64,000 nucleotides of DNA from Euzebya sp. Lineage in GTDB: Bacteria; Actinomycetota; Nitriliruptoria; Euzebyales; Euzebyaceae. The translations under genes and the position numbers were made by a program. The DNA lies in assembly GCF_964222135.1 (NCBI RefSeq), contig NZ_CAXQBR010000001.1, positions 1-64,000 on the forward strand, read 5' to 3'. This document shows positions 7,400-16,283 of this stretch, piece by piece. A model generated the notes under the pieces. The model saw only the letters and a list, made by a program, of their open reading frames with translations. It had not been told where the DNA came from and did no database searches. Each line of letters opens with the position of its first letter. Positions within the stretch are counted from its first letter, which is position 1.

Positions 7400-8224
7400 T
7401 CAGCCGTGCGCGTCCCGCAGGGCCCGCAGGGCGGGGCGGTCGGGGGAGAGGGGGAGGGAGGGGATGACGGCGAAGAGGAGATCGCGGAGGTTGGCGAGGT
7501 TGGCCTCGAAGACCGCGAACACCTCGGCCTGGGTGACCTCACCGATGTCCGGGTCGTCCGCCAGGCCCACGTCGTAGTCGGTGATGAGCGAGATGTTGAG
7601 CGCGGCCATCTCGAGCTCGCGGCAGAGGATCACCTCGGGGTACTGGGTCATGTTGATGACCTCCCAGCCCTGGGCGGCGAAGTGCTGCGACTCCGCCCGC
7701 GTCGAGAACCGCGGCCCGTTCACCACCACCACGGTCCCGCGGTCGTGGACGTCGAGCCCCAGGCGGCGGGCCTCGGCGACGGCCACCCCGCGCATCTCCT
7801 CGTCGTAGGGGTCGGCGAAGGCGACGTGCACCGTCTCCGGGCCGTCGTGGAAGGTGTCGGCCCGGCCGCTGGTGCGGTCCACCACCTGGTCGGCGATGAC
7901 GAACGACCCGGGGGCGACGGACTTCGCCAGGCTGCCCGCGGCGCACGGCAGGATCATGTCCGTCGCGCCGAGGTGCTTCATCGCCCAGACGTTCGCCCGG
8001 TAGTTGATCCGGTGGGGCGGGATGGAGTGGTCCGTGCCGTGGCGCGGCAGGAACCCGACGCGTCGGCCGCCGACCTCGCCGACGACCACCGGCGCCGACG
8101 GGGGGCCGTACGGCGTCTCCACGACGACCTCGTCGACGTCGTCGAGGAACCGGTAGAACCCCGAGCCGCCGAAGATGCCGACGTCGATGGCCACCTCGGG
8201 GTGGGGCCCCGGCAGGACGTCCAC
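7400..8224 (-). CDS. mtnP: S-methyl-5'-thioadenosine phosphorylase family protein
   Basis: 274 residues. VGIFGGSGFYRFLDD and the phosphate loop PRHGTDHSIPPHRINYRANV are followed by the base/ribose site VINMTQYPEVILCRELEMA, where NMTQYPE is typical of MTAP/MTIP enzymes. It cleaves methylthioadenosine (or a related nucleoside) phosphorolytically for methionine and purine salvage. The start is uncertain: GTG 8224 is used, GTG 8194 (just before the VGIFGGSG strand) is a good alternative. It follows the 5-FCL/FmdB ORF by 7 bases on the same strand. Confidence 0.92.
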   Translation of the reverse strand: MDVLPGPHPEVAIDVGIFGGSGFYRFLDDVDEVVVETPYGPPSAPVVVGEVGGRRVGFLPRHGTDHSIPPHRINYRANVWAMKHLGATDMILPCAAGSLAKSVAPGSFVIADQVVDRTSGRADTFHDGPETVHVAFADPYDEEMRGVAVAEARRLGLDVHDRGTVVVVNGPRFSTRAESQHFAAQGWEVINMTQYPEVILCRELEMAALNISLITDYDVGLADDPDIGEVTQAEVFAVFEANLANLRDLLFAVIPSLPLSPDRPALRALRDAHG

Positions 8225-8231
8225 CGCCGGA

Positions 8232-9167
8232 TCAGTCCGCGGTGGAGGAGCTGGACGAGCCCGAGGAGGAGTCGCTGGTGGACGACTTCGTCGACGAGGA
8301 GGTCGTCTCCGCGGCCTTCTCCTTCGACCCGCCCGTCTCCGACCCGCCGCCGTTCTTCGACGACGACGCCGGCTTCTTGCGGGTGTCGGTGACGTAGTAG
8401 CCGGACCCCTTGAACACGATCCCGGCGGCGCTGAAGACCTTCCGGACCGGCTCGCCGCAGACCTCGCAGGTCTGGAGGGGGTCGTCGGAGAACGACTGCT
8501 TGACCTCGAACCGGTGCCCGTTGGTCAGGCACTCGTACTCATACGTGGGCATATCGGCACCAGGGTAGACGGCGTGCTCGGTCACGACCGCATCGACGCG
8601 CACGTCGTGGGCCTCGACCGGGACCGCGTCGACCAGGAGCGCCTCGGGGCACACCCCCACCGCGAGCGGTCGGTGCTCGGCGAGCCAGCGGTCGTAGAAC
8701 CCGGCCCCGTGCCCCAGCCGACCGCCGTCCCGGTCGTAGGCCAGCCCGGGCACCACCACGAGGTCCAGTCGCTCGACGGTCCTCGCACCCGCCGCCGGCT
8801 CGCGGACCCCCCACGGTCCGGGCGCGGCGGGTGGCGCGTCGACGGCGTGGAAGGCCATCGCCCTGTCCCCGGTCACGCGCGGGTAGGCGACGACCACCCC
8901 GCCCGCCCGCAGCGGCGCCACCAGCGGGTCGAGGTCCACCTCCGCCGGCAGGGCGGCGTAGAGGCCGACCGACCCGACCCCGGACAGGCCCCCGATCAGC
9001 TCCGCCACCGTCGCCCGGATCCCGACGCCGGCACGCCGCCGGTCGGCGGGCGCGATCGCGGCCCGCCGCACCCGCGCGCCCTCGCGCAGCCGGGCCTTCA
9101 CCGCCGCCACGTCAGCGCCCGCGCGCACGGGGTCGGGGTCATCCCCGGAGCGCGGTTGGGCAGGCAT
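8232..9167 (-). CDS. 5-formyltetrahydrofolate cyclo-ligase fused in frame to FmdB/Ruc-like zinc-ribbon protein
   Basis: One uninterrupted 311-residue frame. Residues 1-205 are a 5-FCL (VKARLREGARVRRAAIA, then RLGHGAGFYDRWLAEH, the ATP/folate signature), which converts 5-formyl-THF to methenyl-THF. At residue 206 (ATG 8552) an FmdB domain begins (MPTYEYECLTNGHRFEVKQS, then CEVCGEPVRKVF), followed by a Lys/Ser-rich disordered tail. In M. tuberculosis the same two genes are adjacent but separate (Rv0992c and Rv0991c/Ruc, a redox-regulated chaperone). No stop separates them here and no strong Shine-Dalgarno precedes ATG 8552, so fusion is likely. The second zinc-ribbon Cys is replaced by Asn (CLTN). 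Confidence 0.83.
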   Translation of the reverse strand: MPAQPRSGDDPDPVRAGADVAAVKARLREGARVRRAAIAPADRRRAGVGIRATVAELIGGLSGVGSVGLYAALPAEVDLDPLVAPLRAGGVVVAYPRVTGDRAMAFHAVDAPPAAPGPWGVREPAAGARTVERLDLVVVPGLAYDRDGGRLGHGAGFYDRWLAEHRPLAVGVCPEALLVDAVPVEAHDVRVDAVVTEHAVYPGADMPTYEYECLTNGHRFEVKQSFSDDPLQTCEVCGEPVRKVFSAAGIVFKGSGYYVTDTRKKPASSSKNGGGSETGGSKEKAAETTSSSTKSSTSDSSSGSSSSSTAD

Positions 9168-9227
9168 CGATGGCCTAGCATGCCGCGACGTCACGCGACT
9201 CCTGCACCCGACGACGAAGGCGGCACC

Positions 9228-10106
9228 GTGCGCCCCCGCAAGGCAGTGATCCCCGCCGCAGGCCTGGGCACCAGGTTCCTGCCGGCGACCAAGGCCCAGC
9301 CGAAGGAGATGCTCCCGCTGGTCGACAAGCCGGCGATCCAGTACGTCGTCGAGGAGGCGGTCCGCGCGGGCCTCGACGACATCCTCATGGTGACCGGCCG
9401 GGGCAAGCGGGCGCTCGAGGACCACTTCGACCACGCCGTCGAGCTCGAGCGGCAGCTCGCCGCCACCGGCAAGGAGGACCTCCTCGCCGCCGTGCAGGCC
9501 GTGACGAACCTGGCGCTGGTCCACTACGTCCGCCAGGGCAAGCCCCTCGGACTCGGCCACGCGATCGGCTGCGCCCGCCACCACGTCGGCGACGAGCCCT
9601 TCGCGGTCCTGCTCGGCGACGACCTGATCGGCGAGGACGAGCGCCTGCTGCAGCGGATGGTCGACGTCTGCGCCGAGACGGGCCGCTCGGTGATCGCGGT
9701 CATGGAGTTCGGTGACGAGGACCTCTCGCGCTACGGCGTCGTGGCCGCCGAGCCCGACCCGGACCACCCCGACGTCTACCGGGTGACCGACCTGGTCGAG
9801 AAGCCGGGCAAGGCGAACGCCCCCTCCAACCTCTGCATCATCGGCCGCTACGTCCTGACCCCGGACATCTTCGACCACATCGAGCAGACCAAGCCCGGCC
9901 GCGGCGGCGAGATCCAGCTCACCGACGCGATGCGCGCCCAGGCCCGCGACGAGCCGATCCGCGCGATCAAGTTCACGGGCACCCGCTACGACGTGGGCCA
10001 GAAGGGCGACTACCTGAAGGCGACGGTGCAGGTGGCCGCCAAGCGCCACGACCTCGGGCCTGAGTTCATCGAGTTCCTCCGCAGCTTCGTCGCCGGGCTG
10101 GGCTGA
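9228..10106 (+). CDS. galU: UTP-glucose-1-phosphate uridylyltransferase
   Basis: 292 residues from GTG 9228. KAVIPAAGLGTRFLPATKAQ is the nucleotidyl-transfer signature; FAVLLGDDLIGED and VEKPGKANAPSN are further conserved elements. It makes UDP-glucose for wall glycans and glycolipids. GTG 9228 was chosen for the GAAGG seven bases upstream; ATG 9180 would add 16 residues of low similarity. It is divergent from the 5-FCL/FmdB gene and followed after 13 bases by moeA, the same order as Rv0992c-Rv0993-Rv0994. Confidence 0.95.
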   Translation: MRPRKAVIPAAGLGTRFLPATKAQPKEMLPLVDKPAIQYVVEEAVRAGLDDILMVTGRGKRALEDHFDHAVELERQLAATGKEDLLAAVQAVTNLALVHYVRQGKPLGLGHAIGCARHHVGDEPFAVLLGDDLIGEDERLLQRMVDVCAETGRSVIAVMEFGDEDLSRYGVVAAEPDPDHPDVYRVTDLVEKPGKANAPSNLCIIGRYVLTPDIFDHIEQTKPGRGGEIQLTDAMRAQARDEPIRAIKFTGTRYDVGQKGDYLKATVQVAAKRHDLGPEFIEFLRSFVAGLG

Positions 10107-10119
10107 GGCACCCCGCGCC

Positions 10120-11352
10120 ATGGCCCACCGCCACCACATAGACCCGGACGAGCTGACCGCGCTCGCCGACCACCGGCGCCAGATCCTGTCGGCGGTCGCG
10201 CCGCTACCGCCGGTGTCGGCGTCGCTGCTCGAAGCCCGGAGCCTCGTCCTGGCCCAGGACGTCGCCGCGCCCGGCGACATCCCGCCCTTCGCCAACTCCG
10301 CGATGGACGGCTTCGCGGTCCGGGCAGCCGAGGTCGGCGAGGGCAGCCGGCTGCGCGTCGTCGGGGAGATCGCGGCCGGCTCGCCCGACCTGCCCTCCCC
10401 CGGCGCCGGCGAGGCCGTGCGGATCATGACCGGCGCCCCGATGCCCGCCGGGGCGACGGCGGTCGTCCCCGTCGAGCTGGTCACCGAATCCGACGGCGAG
10501 GTCGTCCTCGACACCAGCCCGGAGGTCGGCGACAACATCCGGGCCTCCGGTGAGAGCGCGCGGAGGGGCGAGGTCGTCCTGACCGCCGGCCGTCCCCTCG
10601 GCCCCGCGGAGATCGGCATGCTCGCGGCGATGGGGATCCCCCGCGTGGAGGTGCACCCCCGGGTCCGCGTCGCGACGCTCGCGACCGGCGACGAGCTGGT
10701 CGAGCCGGGCACGCCGCTGATGCCGGGGCAGATCCACGAGTCGAACTCCTACGCCCTGGCCGCCCAGGTCGCCGAGGTCGGCGCCGTGGCCTTCCGCCAG
10801 CAGATCGCCCGCGACGACCGCGCCGCGCTGCGCAAGGCGTTCACCGACGCCCTCGCGACCGCCGACGTGCTGGTCACCTCCGGCGGGGTCAGCGCCGGCC
10901 GCTACGACCTGTCGAAGCAGGTCCTCGCCGAGCTCGGCGACGTGACGTTCGCCAAGGTCGCGATGCAGCCGGGCATGCCGCAGGCCTTCGGGTCCATCGA
11001 CGGCGTCCCCGTCTTCGGGTTGCCCGGCAACCCCGTGTCGGCGGCGGTCAGCTTCGAGGTGCTGGTCCGCCCCGCGATCCGGCGCATGCAGGGCCGCACC
11101 GACCTCAACCGCCCGCGGGTCACCGCCCGCCTCGCAGAGGACGTCAGGAGCCCCGAGCACAAGGTCTCGTTCCTCCGGGTCACCCTCGAGCGGGGCGACG
11201 ACGACTGGCTGGCCACCACCACCGGCGCCCAGGGCTCCGGCATCCTCCGGTCCATGGTGCTCGCCGACGGGCTGGCCGAGATCCCCGCCGACCGCACGTC
11301 GATGGCGGCCGGCGAGCCCGTCGTCGTCCACCTGCTCGTCGACCCGACCTGA
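10120..11352 (+). CDS. moeA: Molybdopterin molybdenumtransferase
   Basis: 410 residues. [36 protein letters not shown] and [15 protein letters not shown] are MoeA/gephyrin-E signatures in the expected order, and the C-terminal domain IV is complete. It inserts molybdate into adenylylated molybdopterin. moaC and mogA follow at 12 and -1 base spacing, so these three form a Moco operon behind galU. Confidence 0.96.
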   Translation: MAHRHHIDPDELTALADHRRQILSAVAPLPPVSASLLEARSLVLAQDVAAPGDIPPFANSAMDGFAVRAAEVGEGSRLRVVGEIAAGSPDLPSPGAGEAVRIMTGAPMPAGATAVVPVELVTESDGEVVLDTSPEVGDNIRASGESARRGEVVLTAGRPLGPAEIGMLAAMGIPRVEVHPRVRVATLATGDELVEPGTPLMPGQIHESNSYALAAQVAEVGAVAFRQQIARDDRAALRKAFTDALATADVLVTSGGVSAGRYDLSKQVLAELGDVTFAKVAMQPGMPQAFGSIDGVPVFGLPGNPVSAAVSFEVLVRPAIRRMQGRTDLNRPRVTARLAEDVRSPEHKVSFLRVTLERGDDDWLATTTGAQGSGILRSMVLADGLAEIPADRTSMAAGEPVVVHLLVDPT

Positions 11353-11363
11353 CCGGAGGCGCG

Positions 11364-11891
11364 ATGGCCACCGACCCCTCCACCCCCTCCCTCACCCACC
11401 TCGACGACCGCGGCCACGCCCGCATGGTCGACGTGGGCGGCAAGGACGTCACCGCCCGCAGCGCGACCGCATCCGCGGTGGTGCGGCTGCGGTCCGACAC
11501 CGCGGCGCTGCTGGTCGAGGGTCGCCTCCCGAAGGGCGACGCCATCGCCACCGCGCGGCTGGCGGGCATCACCGCGGCCAAGCGCACGCCGGATCTGATA
11601 CCGCTGTGCCACGTCATCGCGCTGGCCGGCGTCGAGGTCGAGATCGACGTCGACGCTGCCGAGGGGCGGGTGGCGATCACCGCGACCGCCCGCGCCGCGG
11701 ATCGCACGGGTGTCGAGATGGAGGCGTTGGTCGCCGCCTCCACCGCCGCGCTGACCATCTACGACATGACCAAGGCCGTCGAGCGCGGCGCGGTCATCGA
11801 GCACGTCCGCCTGGAGCACAAGGTCGGCGGGAAGAGCGGCGACTGGCACCGCGAGGGCACCCCCACGGCGGCGGGGGAGGGGGAGGGGTAG
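11364..11891 (+). CDS. moaC: Cyclic pyranopterin monophosphate synthase
   Basis: 175 residues. [44 protein letters not shown] and [11 protein letters not shown] are the MoaC motifs; the usual LCHP is LCHV here. It rearranges the GTP-derived cyclic dihydropterin to cPMP with MoaA, which is not in the window. GGAGG lies 6 bases before the ATG. The tail is Gly/Glu-rich and also supplies the ribosome-binding site for mogA. Confidence 0.96.
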   Translation: MATDPSTPSLTHLDDRGHARMVDVGGKDVTARSATASAVVRLRSDTAALLVEGRLPKGDAIATARLAGITAAKRTPDLIPLCHVIALAGVEVEIDVDAAEGRVAITATARAADRTGVEMEALVAASTAALTIYDMTKAVERGAVIEHVRLEHKVGGKSGDWHREGTPTAAGEGEG

Positions 11892-12379
11892 TGCACGCCG
11901 AGGACGTGCGGGTGCGCATCATCACCGTCTCGACCCGGGCGAGCGCCGGCGTGTACGACGACGACGCCGGTCCCGCGGTCGCCGAGGTGCTGAGCCGGGC
12001 CGGTCACACCGTCCTCGGGATCGCCGTCGTCCCCGACGGTCGCGAGGGCGTGTCCGCCGCGATCGTCGAGGCGTGCGCCGACGCCGACGTCGTCATCACC
12101 AACGGCGGGACGGGGCTGCACCCGAAGGACACCACCCCCGAGGCCACCGCGGACGTGATCGACCGCGAGGTGCCGGGCATCGCCCAGGCCATACGGGCGG
12201 CGTCGCTCGCGATCACCCCGATGGCGATGCTGTCGCGGGCCACCGCCGGCATCCGAGGGTCGACGTTGGTCGTCAACGTGCCGGGTTCGCCGAAGGGTGC
12301 CCGTGAGTCCGTCGAGGTCCTCCTCGACGTGCTGTCACACGCCGTGGACCAGCTCTCAGCGGGCGATCACCCCCGGTAA
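11891..12379 (+). CDS. mogA: Molybdopterin adenylyltransferase (MogA/MoaB family)
   Basis: 162 residues from a GTG that overlaps the moaC TAG by one base. RIITVSTRASAGVYDDDAGP, ITNGGTGLHPKDTTPEAT and VVNVPGSPKGARESVEVLLD are MogA/MoaB signatures. It adenylylates molybdopterin before MoeA adds molybdenum. MogA and MoaB cannot be separated by eye; with moeA in the same operon the adenylyltransferase role is the natural call. Confidence 0.93.
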   Translation: MHAEDVRVRIITVSTRASAGVYDDDAGPAVAEVLSRAGHTVLGIAVVPDGREGVSAAIVEACADADVVITNGGTGLHPKDTTPEATADVIDREVPGIAQAIRAASLAITPMAMLSRATAGIRGSTLVVNVPGSPKGARESVEVLLDVLSHAVDQLSAGDHPR

Positions 12380-12467
12380 TGCCTCGGTCGTCTGGGCAGG
12401 TGGCGTTGACTTGTGGTGTGATGCAGCCTACGGAGCCGTGAACCGAGTCCCCGTTCACCGATCTCGC

Positions 12468-12857
12468 ATGCCCCTGATCTCACACCACCACCCCGGTCGC
12501 AAGCTGATGGTCCTCGACGACGCCGAGACCATCGCCTGCCAGGCCCGCCGGCGTGCCGCCCAGCACCGGCGTCGTCGCGAGGCGTTGCAGCAGATCGCCG
12601 GCGCCAGCGCCGTGCTCGCGGTCGTCGCGGTCGTGATGGGCGCCTCCCCGGTCGTCGTCGGTCTCGTGGTCCTCGCCCTCGCGGCCGTCCTCGGGGGGCT
12701 CTACCACCGCGTGCAGGAGCGCCAGCAGCAGGCCCGGCGCCGTCGCAGCCGCGCGACCCCCGGCCCGGGGATCGGCACGCCGCGGCCGAAGGGCGGGTTC
12801 TCGACCACCCGGCACCGCTCCGGCGCCCCGGTCTGGATCGACGACCGCGCCGCGTGA
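12468..12857 (+). CDS. Small membrane protein of unknown function
   Basis: Up to 129 residues (ATG 12468), or 116 from the internal ATG 12507. The middle holds two adjacent hydrophobic helices (ASAVLAVVAVVMGASPVVVG, then LVVLALAAVLGGLYHRV) between Arg-rich cytoplasmic ends. Third codon positions are almost all G or C, supporting a real gene. The family is not recognised. It lies between the Moco operon and the translin-like gene, 19 bases before the latter. Confidence 0.6.
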   Translation: MPLISHHHPGRKLMVLDDAETIACQARRRAAQHRRRREALQQIAGASAVLAVVAVVMGASPVVVGLVVLALAAVLGGLYHRVQERQQQARRRRSRATPGPGIGTPRPKGGFSTTRHRSGAPVWIDDRAA

Positions 12858-12876
12858 TCGCCGCGGCGGTCCCGGC

Positions 12877-13557
12877 GTGACCGACCACGACCTGAGCGAG
12901 CTCGGTCGGGACGCCTACGACGACCTGCAGGCACGTCACGACGCGCGCGAGGTGGCGCTCCGCTCCTCCCGCCAGTCCATCCGCGCGAGCGCGAACGCGA
13001 TCAGGGCGGCGCACCGGGGTGAGCTCGAGGCCGCCCGGGACCTGGTGGGTGACAGCGCCGACCACCTCCGGCGGGCGGTGGACGCCTGCGACGGGCTGCC
13101 GATGATCCGCTGGGCCGGGTTCGTCGCGGACGCGGAGAAGGAGTACGCCGAGGCCCGCTGCACCCTGGCCGTGCTGTCCGGGGACCCGCTGCCCTCCGCC
13201 GCGGAGGTCGGGGTTGACACCGCCGCGTGGTTGAACGGGCTGGCCGAGACCGTCGGCGAGCTGCGCCGGTTCCTCCTCGACAACCTCCGCGCCATCGACC
13301 GGCCCGACCGGATGGACCGCTGCGAGACGCTCCTGCAGACCATGGACGACATCTACTCGATGCTCGTCACCATCGACTTCCCCGACGGCATCACCTCCGG
13401 GCTGCGCCGCTCCACCGACGTCGCCCGCTCCATCCTCGAGCGCACCCGCGGCGACTTCACCACGGCCCAGCTCCAGGAGCGCCTCCGCGACGCCCTCGAC
13501 GCCCACCCCGGCCCGACCCCCCCGCACCACGGATCGACTCCCCGCACCACGGATTGA
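12877..13557 (+). CDS. Translin-family protein (archaeal type)
   Basis: 226 residues, all-helical. GFVADAEKEYAEARCTLAVL, WLNGLAETVGELRRFLLDNL and GLRRSTDVARSILERTRGDF match the pattern of archaeal translin-like proteins (GFVhDaqKEYaEA, YLnGlaD.vGELRR, DyPD..T.GLRR..DvaRs..E.TRgD). Translin and Trax bind RNA and form the C3PO nuclease in eukaryotes; the bacterial role is unknown. It begins at GTG 12877 and lies 165 bases before tRNA-Ala on the same strand. The last 15 residues are Pro/His/Thr-rich and coded by the repeat that begins at 13528. Confidence 0.8.
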   Translation: MTDHDLSELGRDAYDDLQARHDAREVALRSSRQSIRASANAIRAAHRGELEAARDLVGDSADHLRRAVDACDGLPMIRWAGFVADAEKEYAEARCTLAVLSGDPLPSAAEVGVDTAAWLNGLAETVGELRRFLLDNLRAIDRPDRMDRCETLLQTMDDIYSMLVTIDFPDGITSGLRRSTDVARSILERTRGDFTTAQLQERLRDALDAHPGPTPPHHGSTPRTTD

Positions 13558-13675
13558 CCACCAGCGCGGTCTGGGGAGGTCGCCGTGGTGGTCGATCCGT
13601 GCGGACGGGCCAGCACCGGCGCGGCTCCCGCCCGCACGGGCGTGCGGCCAGCGCATCGGCTGTGGTCGATCCGTG
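13528..13675. repeat. Cluster of CACGGATCGAC direct and inverted repeats
   Basis: CACGGATCGAC at 13528-13538, CACGGATTGAC at 13548-13558, and the reverse complement GTCGATCCGTG at 13591-13601 and 13665-13675, each flanked by further similar bases (CCGCACCACGG / GTGGTCGATCCGTGCGG). The two orientations can pair into a large hairpin between the translin-like gene and tRNA-Ala. It may terminate transcription or be a degraded repeat element. Confidence 0.65.
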
Positions 13676-13701
13676 CGGTCGCGACCGGGTTGGATCGTCG
13701 C

Positions 13702-13707
13702 TATCAT
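13702..13707 (+). promoter_or_regulatory. Putative -10 box of tRNA-Ala
   Basis: TATCAT, 14 bases before the mature tRNA 5' end. The -35 region is not well defined. Confidence 0.4.
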
Positions 13708-13721
13708 CGACGCCTCCACAG

Positions 13722-13794
13722 GGGGCTGTAGCTCAGTTGGTAGAGCGCCTCGGTCGCATCGAGGAGGCCTGGGGTTCGATTCCCCACAGCTCCA
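13722..13794 (+). tRNA. tRNA-Ala (anticodon CGC)
   Basis: 73-nt cloverleaf: acceptor GGGGCTG/CAGCTCC (one G-U pair), D stem GCTC/GAGC, anticodon stem CCTCG/CGAGG with loop GTCGCAT, T arm TGGGG-TTCGATT-CCCCA, discriminator A. The 3' CCA is not encoded. It reads GCG codons. Confidence 0.95.
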
Positions 13795-13800
13795 CTCCAC

Positions 13801-14604
13801 ATGGTGAAGATCGTCGCATCGGACATCGACGGGACGCTCCTCCGCAGCGACGGGACGGTCAGCGAGCGGACGCGGCGCGCGGTCGCGGCGGTCGAGGAGT
13901 CCGGCGTCACGTTCGTGCTGGTCACCGGACGCCCGCCCCGCTGGCTGGCGCCGGTCCGCGACCAGCTCGGGCACCGCGGGGTGGCGATCTGCGCCAACGG
14001 CGCGCTGGTGCTCGACCTGCACACCGACGAGGTCGTCACCGTCGACGCCTTCGAGCCGGACGTCGGCCGCTCCGTTCTCGACGCCCTCCGCGACCTGGCC
14101 GACGACCTGAACTTCGGGGTCGAGTGGCCTGACGGGTTCGGCCACGGCCGTGGCTACCCCCGCGGGATCCGGCAGTCCGAGCTGGTCCGCGACGTCGTGT
14201 TCGAGATCGACGACGACGAGGAGTTCTTCAGCCGCCCGGTCATCAAGGTCCTGGTGCGCGGCGACGGCCAGGTGGTCGACGAGCTCGCCAGCCGCGCGGT
14301 CGAGGTCACCGACGGCATGGCCACCGTGACCTGGTCGAGCACCGGCCTGCTGGAGATCTCCGCGTCGGGGGTCACCAAGGCGTCGGCGCTCGAGCGGCTC
14401 GCCGGCCAGCACGGGGCGACCAGCGAGGACGTGGTCGCCTTCGGCGACATGCCGAACGACCTGGCCATGCTCGAGTGGGTGGGTCGGGGCATCGCCGTCG
14501 CCAACGCCCACCCGCTGGTGCTGGACGTGGCGGACGAGACGACGGCCAGCAACGACGACGACGGGGTGGCCCAGGTCCTCGAGTCGCTGGTCACCCCTCC
14601 CTGA
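13801..14604 (+). CDS. Cof-type HAD-superfamily hydrolase (class IIB)
   Basis: 267 residues. Motif I VASDIDGTLL, motif II FVLVTGRPP, the IIB cap, and motifs III/IV VVAFGDMPNDLAML are all present, so it should be an active sugar-phosphate or similar phosphatase. The cap region carries an acidic stretch (FEIDDDEEFF). It starts 7 bases after tRNA-Ala and is convergent with pmt. A second HAD-IIB protein is at 46267-47136. Confidence 0.92.
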   Translation: MVKIVASDIDGTLLRSDGTVSERTRRAVAAVEESGVTFVLVTGRPPRWLAPVRDQLGHRGVAICANGALVLDLHTDEVVTVDAFEPDVGRSVLDALRDLADDLNFGVEWPDGFGHGRGYPRGIRQSELVRDVVFEIDDDEEFFSRPVIKVLVRGDGQVVDELASRAVEVTDGMATVTWSSTGLLEISASGVTKASALERLAGQHGATSEDVVAFGDMPNDLAMLEWVGRGIAVANAHPLVLDVADETTASNDDDGVAQVLESLVTPP

Positions 14605-14608
14605 CCCG

Positions 14609-16279
14609 CTACACCCAGCTGTCGAACAGGATGAGCACGTCCCAGGTCGACCGCGGGATCTCGATGCCGAGGAAGATCGGCGCCCAGAACGCGAACCCGG
14701 CCATCGCCACCACGGCGATCGTGGCCGGCACCCACCGCATCGACTCCGAGTCGAGGGCCTCATCGGACAGGTAGGCGAGGGTCAGCGCGATGAACGGCAC
14801 GACCGGGGTCAGGTAGAAGAGGAACACCGGCCGCGGGCTCAGCAGGTACGGCAGCGACTGGCCGAACAGGAAGAGCGCGATGGTCAGCGCCGGCCAGGAC
14901 CGTCGGGCGAACGCGAGGTACAGCAGCCAGGGGTAGCCGATCAGGGCCATCCACCAGATCGCCGGGTTGCCCATCCCCAGCACCTCGGCGACGGTGCCCG
15001 GGGTCACCTCGCAGGTCTCCCCGTCCGCCGGCCCCTCCGCCGGGCAGGACTCGTAGTAGTACGCGACCGGCCGGGTCATCAGCGCCCACGTCGTCGCGGG
15101 TGCCCGGTAGGGGTGGTCGGCCTCGAGGTCGCGGTGGAAGCGCAGGATCTCGAGCTGCTCCTCCCACCACCCTGCGGCCACCTGCGCGACCCCGTCGATG
15201 CCGGCGCAGGCCCCCTCCCCCTCATCGTCCCCACCCTCCGCGGCGACCGTCGGCGCCACCGCCGCGGCCGGGTCGCACCGATCAGCCTTCCGGGTGTCCT
15301 CGAAGTTGGCGAACCAGCCGGCGTAGCTGACGAGGTAGACGGCGATGGGCACCAGCACCAGGGCGAGGAAGCCGCGGGACACCGCCGGCACCAGCTCGGT
15401 GGTCCAACGCCCGGTCACCCTGCGGCGGTACCAGAGCTCGCTCGCGAGGACCCAGGCCCAGGCGAGGCCGAGCGCCGCCAGCCCGGACAGCTTCGTGGCG
15501 ACCGCCAAGCCGAGGAACAGCCCGGCGAGCCACAGCCAGCGGCGATCGGGTCGCGGCAGGGACGCCGGCGCGGGATCCCCCTCGAGCGGCCCGTCCCCCT
15601 CCACGAACGGGTGGTCCGGTGCCCCCTCCCACAGGCGATCGCGGTCGATCAGCAGCGCCAGCACGCCGAGCAGCACGAAGAGCTGGAGGAAGATGTCCAG
15701 CATCGCGATCCGCGACATCGTCACGGCGAGCCCGTCGACGGCCAGCAGGGCCGCGCCCAGCAGGGCGGCGGACCGGCGCCGGAACAGGCGCAGGCCGATG
15801 GCGTAGGCCACCGCGACCGCGCCCGTGCCGAACAGGGCCGCCATGACCCGACGGGCGAAGGACTCTGCGGCCTCGCGGGCGCGGGCGGCCGGGTTCGGGT
15901 CGTCCCCCTCGTCGTCCGCGCAGTTGTCGTCCTCGACGACCACCGCCTCGTCGATCGGTGAGCCCTCGTCGACGCCGAAGGCGGCCAGTCCACCCGCGAT
16001 GATCCACTTCCCGACCGGCGGGTGGACGGCGAAGGAGGTCTCGGTGCCGACGTCGAGGTAGTCGCGGGCGTCGTAGTAGTAGTACGTCTCGTCGAAGTAG
16101 CAGCGCTCCGGGGAGCCGAGCTGGTGGAACCGGACCACGCCGGCGGCCAGCACCACCACGAGGGGCAGGATCACGCTCCAGGTCCACCAGCGGGCGTCCC
16201 GGCCACCCCCGTCGGGGCGGGGGGTCCCGTGGTCCGGGGGGGCCGCCGTCCGCGGCTCGGGCTCGATGTCGGTGCTCAT
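14609..16279 (-). CDS. pmt: Protein O-mannosyltransferase (dolichyl-P-Man-protein mannosyltransferase family)
   Basis: 556 residues with about ten membrane helices. The first external loop carries the catalytic acidic pair (CYFDETYYYYDARDYLD) and HPPVGKWIIAGGLAAFG follows, as in Rv1002c. It mannosylates Ser/Thr of exported proteins from polyprenyl-P-mannose. Two acidic loops (EGDDPNPAARARE and AAEGGDDEGEG) lengthen the external regions. It is divergent from rsmI, the same arrangement as Rv1002c/Rv1003. Confidence 0.95.
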   Translation of the reverse strand: MSTDIEPEPRTAAPPDHGTPRPDGGGRDARWWTWSVILPLVVVLAAGVVRFHQLGSPERCYFDETYYYYDARDYLDVGTETSFAVHPPVGKWIIAGGLAAFGVDEGSPIDEAVVVEDDNCADDEGDDPNPAARAREAAESFARRVMAALFGTGAVAVAYAIGLRLFRRRSAALLGAALLAVDGLAVTMSRIAMLDIFLQLFVLLGVLALLIDRDRLWEGAPDHPFVEGDGPLEGDPAPASLPRPDRRWLWLAGLFLGLAVATKLSGLAALGLAWAWVLASELWYRRRVTGRWTTELVPAVSRGFLALVLVPIAVYLVSYAGWFANFEDTRKADRCDPAAAVAPTVAAEGGDDEGEGACAGIDGVAQVAAGWWEEQLEILRFHRDLEADHPYRAPATTWALMTRPVAYYYESCPAEGPADGETCEVTPGTVAEVLGMGNPAIWWMALIGYPWLLYLAFARRSWPALTIALFLFGQSLPYLLSPRPVFLFYLTPVVPFIALTLAYLSDEALDSESMRWVPATIAVVAMAGFAFWAPIFLGIEIPRSTWDVLILFDSWV

Positions 16280-16283
16280 CGGA

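Noticed and set aside
5240-8230. Horizontal transfer of the TetR-ABC-mtnP patch
   Set aside because: Codon use and GC are like the neighbours apart from the short AT-rich operator; there is no integrase, tRNA junction or repeat border.
9168-10712. Long minus-strand ORF continuing beyond the 5-FCL start, antisense to galU and moeA
   Set aside because: The sequence has shadow-frame composition; galU and moeA on the other strand have complete motifs, and a normal 5-FCL N-terminus begins at 9167.
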